This document shows positions 61,747 to 64,000 of a stretch of DNA of 64,000 nucleotides, piece by piece. The stretch covers positions 3,814,501-3,878,500 of the forward strand of contig NZ_CP025407.1 of assembly GCF_002847285.1 (NCBI RefSeq), written 5' to 3'. Origin of the DNA: Streptomyces sp. CMB-StM0423 (lineage in GTDB: Bacteria > Actinomycetota > Actinomycetes > Streptomycetales > Streptomycetaceae). Positions within the stretch are counted from its first letter, which is position 1. Each line of letters begins with the position of its first letter. The notes below the pieces were generated by a model. The model did no database searches, had not been told where the DNA came from, and was given only the letters and a program-made list of their open reading frames with translations. The position numbers and the translations under genes were made by a program.

Positions 61747-61975
61747 TTTTCGCGCCGGTGGTGATGACGAGTCGCTTGGCGATGTCGCGCAGGCTCATCT
61801 CCTGGTCGCGCAGGTGGAGGGCCGTGGAGAGCATGTCGTCGTCGGTGACGCCCGCGCCGCCGATGGTCTTGCCGCGTTTGCGCGTCGCCTGGGCCGCGAT
61901 CACGCGGACCGCGCAGGGCTGGGCACCGGCAGCAGCGCCGTACGGGTGTGGCCTTCGGCGGTCTCGCGGGGGCAC
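61747..61975 (-). pseudogene. Serine recombinase (resolvase) fragment
   Basis: The sequence AAQATRKRGKTIGGAGVTDD, then LHLRDQEMSLRDIAKRLVIT and TGAKKGQ matches the helix-turn-helix end of streptomycete serine recombinases (R-G-K-x-G-G ... S-x-R-x-I-A-x-x-L-x-x-T-G-x-K-K-G-Q). The catalytic domain is absent, and the expected ending after KKGQ is replaced by another sequence. It is a remnant, probably of a former mobile element. Confidence 0.55.
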
Positions 61976-61981
61976 CGCAAC

Positions 61982-62833
61982 CTAGCGAGGGGGCAGAAGC
62001 GTGGCCGCGTGATCGGGCACGTACCTCTGGAGGTCTCTTGGGGGCCGCCGGTACCCGGTGGGCGCTGGCCGTGGCGGCAGCCGCAGCCGCGGCGGTTCGA
62101 CCTCGCCGTAAGGCACGGTGGACAGCAGATGGGCGATCATGTTGATGCGTGCCGCGCGCTTGTCGTCGCTGTCCACGACGTACCAGGGTGCCTCCGGGAT
62201 GTCAGTGCGCGTGAACATCTCGTCCTTCGCCCGGGAGTACGCCTCCCAACGGGTGAAGGACTCCAGATCCATCGCGGAGAGCTTCCAGCGTCGCGTCGGA
62301 TCGTCCAGCCGCCTACGCAACCGCGACTCCTGCTCCGCGTCACTCACCGAGAACCAGTACTTGCGCAGCAGAATCCCGTCCTCCACCAGCATCCGCTCCA
62401 CGACGGGGCACTGATGCATAAAGCGCTGATACTCCTCTGGCGTGCAGAAGCCCATGACGCGCTCGACGCCGGCCCGGTTGTACCAGCTGCGGTCGAACAG
62501 CACGATCTCTCCCGCAGCCGGAAGCTGCTCCACGTACCGCTGGAAATACCACTGAGTGCGCTCACGCTCCGTGGGCACCGGCAGGGCGACGATACGGGCG
62601 ACGCGCGGGTTGAGGTGCTCGGTGACCCGCTTGATCGTGCCGCCCTTCCCAGCCGCGTCACGCCCCTCGAAGACCACCACAAGCCGCTCGCCCTCGGCCC
62701 GCACCCACTCCTGGAGCTTGACCAGCTCGGTCTGGAGGCGGAAAAGCTCATTGCCGTACACAGCCCTCGGCAGGCGGCCAGGCACCCCACCGTCTGACCG
62801 CGCACCCCCTTCCATCCCCTTCTTCCCGCGCAT
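61982..62833 (-). CDS. ppk2: Polyphosphate kinase 2
   Basis: The protein has 283 residues, the length of one-domain class I PPK2. It transfers phosphate between polyphosphate and nucleoside diphosphates. Walker A is VVFEGRDAAGKGGTIKR (around residues 48-64), the lid and Walker B include IVLFDRSWYNRAGVERVMGF, and the rest matches the family (EYQRFMHQCPVVERMLV, FTRTDIPEAPWYVVDSDDK). The ATG at 62833 follows GGGAGGCGAGCGGG; a second ATG six codons later is possible. Confidence 0.93.
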   Translation of the reverse strand: MRGKKGMEGGARSDGGVPGRLPRAVYGNELFRLQTELVKLQEWVRAEGERLVVVFEGRDAAGKGGTIKRVTEHLNPRVARIVALPVPTERERTQWYFQRYVEQLPAAGEIVLFDRSWYNRAGVERVMGFCTPEEYQRFMHQCPVVERMLVEDGILLRKYWFSVSDAEQESRLRRRLDDPTRRWKLSAMDLESFTRWEAYSRAKDEMFTRTDIPEAPWYVVDSDDKRAARINMIAHLLSTVPYGEVEPPRLRLPPRPAPTGYRRPPRDLQRYVPDHAATLLPPR

Positions 62834-63387
62834 CCCGCTCGCCTCCCGCTGCTTTCTCCTGGACGAACCGGCGGACGGATTCAGCATGACCGGTCCATCG
62901 ACGGCACGCCCGCCGAGCCTCGCGCGGTGTGCGTTTGTCATGCGTCCTGTGATGGCGAGGATGACCTCTGTGAAGGGGGCGGTGTCGGGGCCAGGGTCGC
63001 AGGCGTCCGGTGGAACTGGGCCCGGAGAGAACGGGACCTGCCACTCCAGCGCCGCGAGGGCCAGCTCCGGGTCGGGTCGAAGGCCCGCGCCGATGGCCTG
63101 GGTGTGCCGCTGGTCTTGTGCGTCGCAACCCCGGAGGTCCGGACTCGTCGTCCTGGCCGTCGCGGTGGACACCGAAGGGTCCACGACCCGGCTCGCCGGG
63201 CCGGATGCCGAGCTGGGCGACGCCGCCCTTGCTGGGATGCGGTCCGGGGATCATGCATGTGCCGGTGGCTTTCTCGACGACTCGCGACAGAACTTGTTGA
63301 CGGTCGCGGGAGGCGTCAGCCGAACCGGGATGTCGATGTCGACGAGTTCGGGTTCTGGCTCAACTTCCGTGAAGCGGTCGCTCTCCG
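62834..63387. other. Region between ppk2 and the ISL3 transposase, no gene recognised
   Basis: This is 554 bases. Long open frames exist on both strands but read as shadows (Arg/Pro/Gly-rich) with no ribosome-binding site. A rightward frame contains MRSGDHACAGGFLDD near 63236, faintly like the G-D-H-x-C start of sensory MEDS domains, but nothing supports it further. The last ~60 bases (GGGTTCTGGCTCAACTTCCG near 63350) may hold the end of the IS element; I cannot confirm an inverted repeat. Confidence 0.4.
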
Positions 63388-64000
63388 TCACGCGAGCAGG
63401 ACGCGTTTACGGAGGAGCCGGAAGCCGGCTCGGCCGAACATCTGCCGTTTGAGCATCTTGATGCGGTTGACGTGTCCTTCGACGACGCCGGAGTTCCAGT
63501 GCAGGGTGAGGCCCGCGGTGACGGCGTCGAGATCGCGTTCGAGGCCGTTGATGAACGTGTGCATGCTGGGCAAGTCGTCGGTGCGGACCGCCGCTATCCA
63601 CTCGCGGAGCTGGTGGCCCTGGAGCTGGGTGAGCATCTGAGCGAAGGCGCGGACATGGCTGGTCAGAGCGTCCAGTTCAGGGCAGTGCGCCAGGACGGAC
63701 TTGAGTTTGAGTCGGTCCGTCTCCGGAAGGGCGTCGGGGTGGGTGAGGATCCACCGGGTGACCGTCCGGGGCGTGGGCGGGTGGGTCGCCGTTCGCGAGG
63801 GGCTGCGGAAGGGCCGGAGGTAGGCACGCACGGTTCCGTATCCGCCGGCGTATCCGTGAGCCTTGATCTCCTCCCAGAGCGTCCACGCGTTCGTGCAGCC
63901 TTCCGCCCACCGCTCATGCAGGTAGGGCTTGAAGTCATCGAGCCTCGTCGGCCGGTTCTGCCACTGCCCTTGGAAGAGGTCTTCCGGGGCGGCAGCGTCA
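63388..64000 (-). mobile_element. ISL3-family transposase, C-terminal ~200 residues (runs off the right edge)
   Basis: The frame is open from the right edge to the stop at 63388. It reads FKPYLHERWAEGCTNAWTLW, EEIKAHGYAGGYGTVRAYLR, then LTLHWNSGVVEGHVNRIKML and KRQMFGRAGFRLLRKRVLLA, the typical ISL3 transposase ending with the DDE glutamate in VVEGHVN. The N-terminal part and left-hand end of the element lie outside the window, so intactness cannot be judged. Confidence 0.88.

Noticed and set aside
63236..63290. MEDS-like sensory motif (SGDHACAGGFLDD)
   Set aside because: Only about a dozen residues look right, with no start site and no domain continuation.
33704..63387. Second copy of the tRNA-Gly 3' end (attR)
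   Set aside because: I searched by eye for GATTCCCGTCGCCCGC and its complement and did not find it; a diverged copy would escape me.

Overview
The window is high-GC actinobacterial chromosome, almost certainly Streptomyces or a close relative. The evidence is the strong G/C bias at third codon positions, GTG starts, occasional TTA codons placed in regulators and secreted proteins (the bldA pattern), and the order pyrE - fba - kynurenine genes - clpB - hspR/dnaJ/grpE/dnaK, with HspR operators (HAIR, CTTGAGT-N7-ACTCAAG) in front of clpB and dnaK.

Region 1 (1-33.6 kb) is core chromosome. It holds the end of a polyamine aminopropyltransferase with an apparent frameshift, an SRPBCC membrane protein, an aldose epimerase, pyrE, fba and a DUF3151 gene. 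An overlapping three-gene operon follows for tryptophan to anthranilate (tryptophan 2,3-dioxygenase, kynureninase, a formamidase-like hydrolase), then a YbjN protein and clpB. At 11.7-15.4 kb a small leftward unit (52-residue exported peptide, Rieske-like protein without cluster ligands, strong terminator) diverges from three tandem paralogous TrmB-like/LuxR regulators. Next come a small LuxR protein, a 1076-residue NACHT/LRR-type NTPase, the dnaK-grpE-dnaJ-hspR heat-shock operon, a membrane-anchored Fe-S oxidoreductase, three tandem secreted FG-GAP (integrin-like) proteins, a Yip1 protein, dcd and a zinc-ribbon micro-protein.

Region 2 (33.6-41 kb) is an integrated mobilizable element in tRNA-Gly(CCC): tyrosine integrase, excisionase, XRE repressor with operator repeats, a DUF3631 ATPase, a DUF2637 membrane protein, a MobC-like protein and a relaxase. 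It carries two kinds of non-coding repeat: a 46-bp inverted pair around the repressor and a 71-bp direct pair around the DUF2637 gene. No second attachment site is visible, so the right end is not defined here.

Region 3 (41-51.2 kb) is a leftward cluster of mostly unfamiliar genes, and the best candidate for an undescribed system. It has a terpene-synthase-fold protein that has lost both metal-binding motifs, three paralogues that look like degenerate zincins, an ATP-grasp protein, a CPBP-type membrane protease, a Nudix hydrolase and several micro-proteins, with strongly structured RNA regions between blocks. Three cluster genes and the divergent XRE regulator next to it carry TTA codons.

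Region 4 (51.4-64 kb) is accessory DNA rich in XRE regulators and nucleotide-related enzymes: XRE-TPR regulator plus GNAT; a leftward group (unknown protein, phosphotransferase-like, methyltransferase, HAD); a second XRE regulator plus Nudix; a decayed exonuclease fused to a headless XRE/DUF5753 gene with an amber codon; another Nudix; MazG; resolvase debris; a PPK2 polyphosphate kinase; and an ISL3 transposase running off the right edge. The debris and the IS suggest repeated insertion and deletion at this end.
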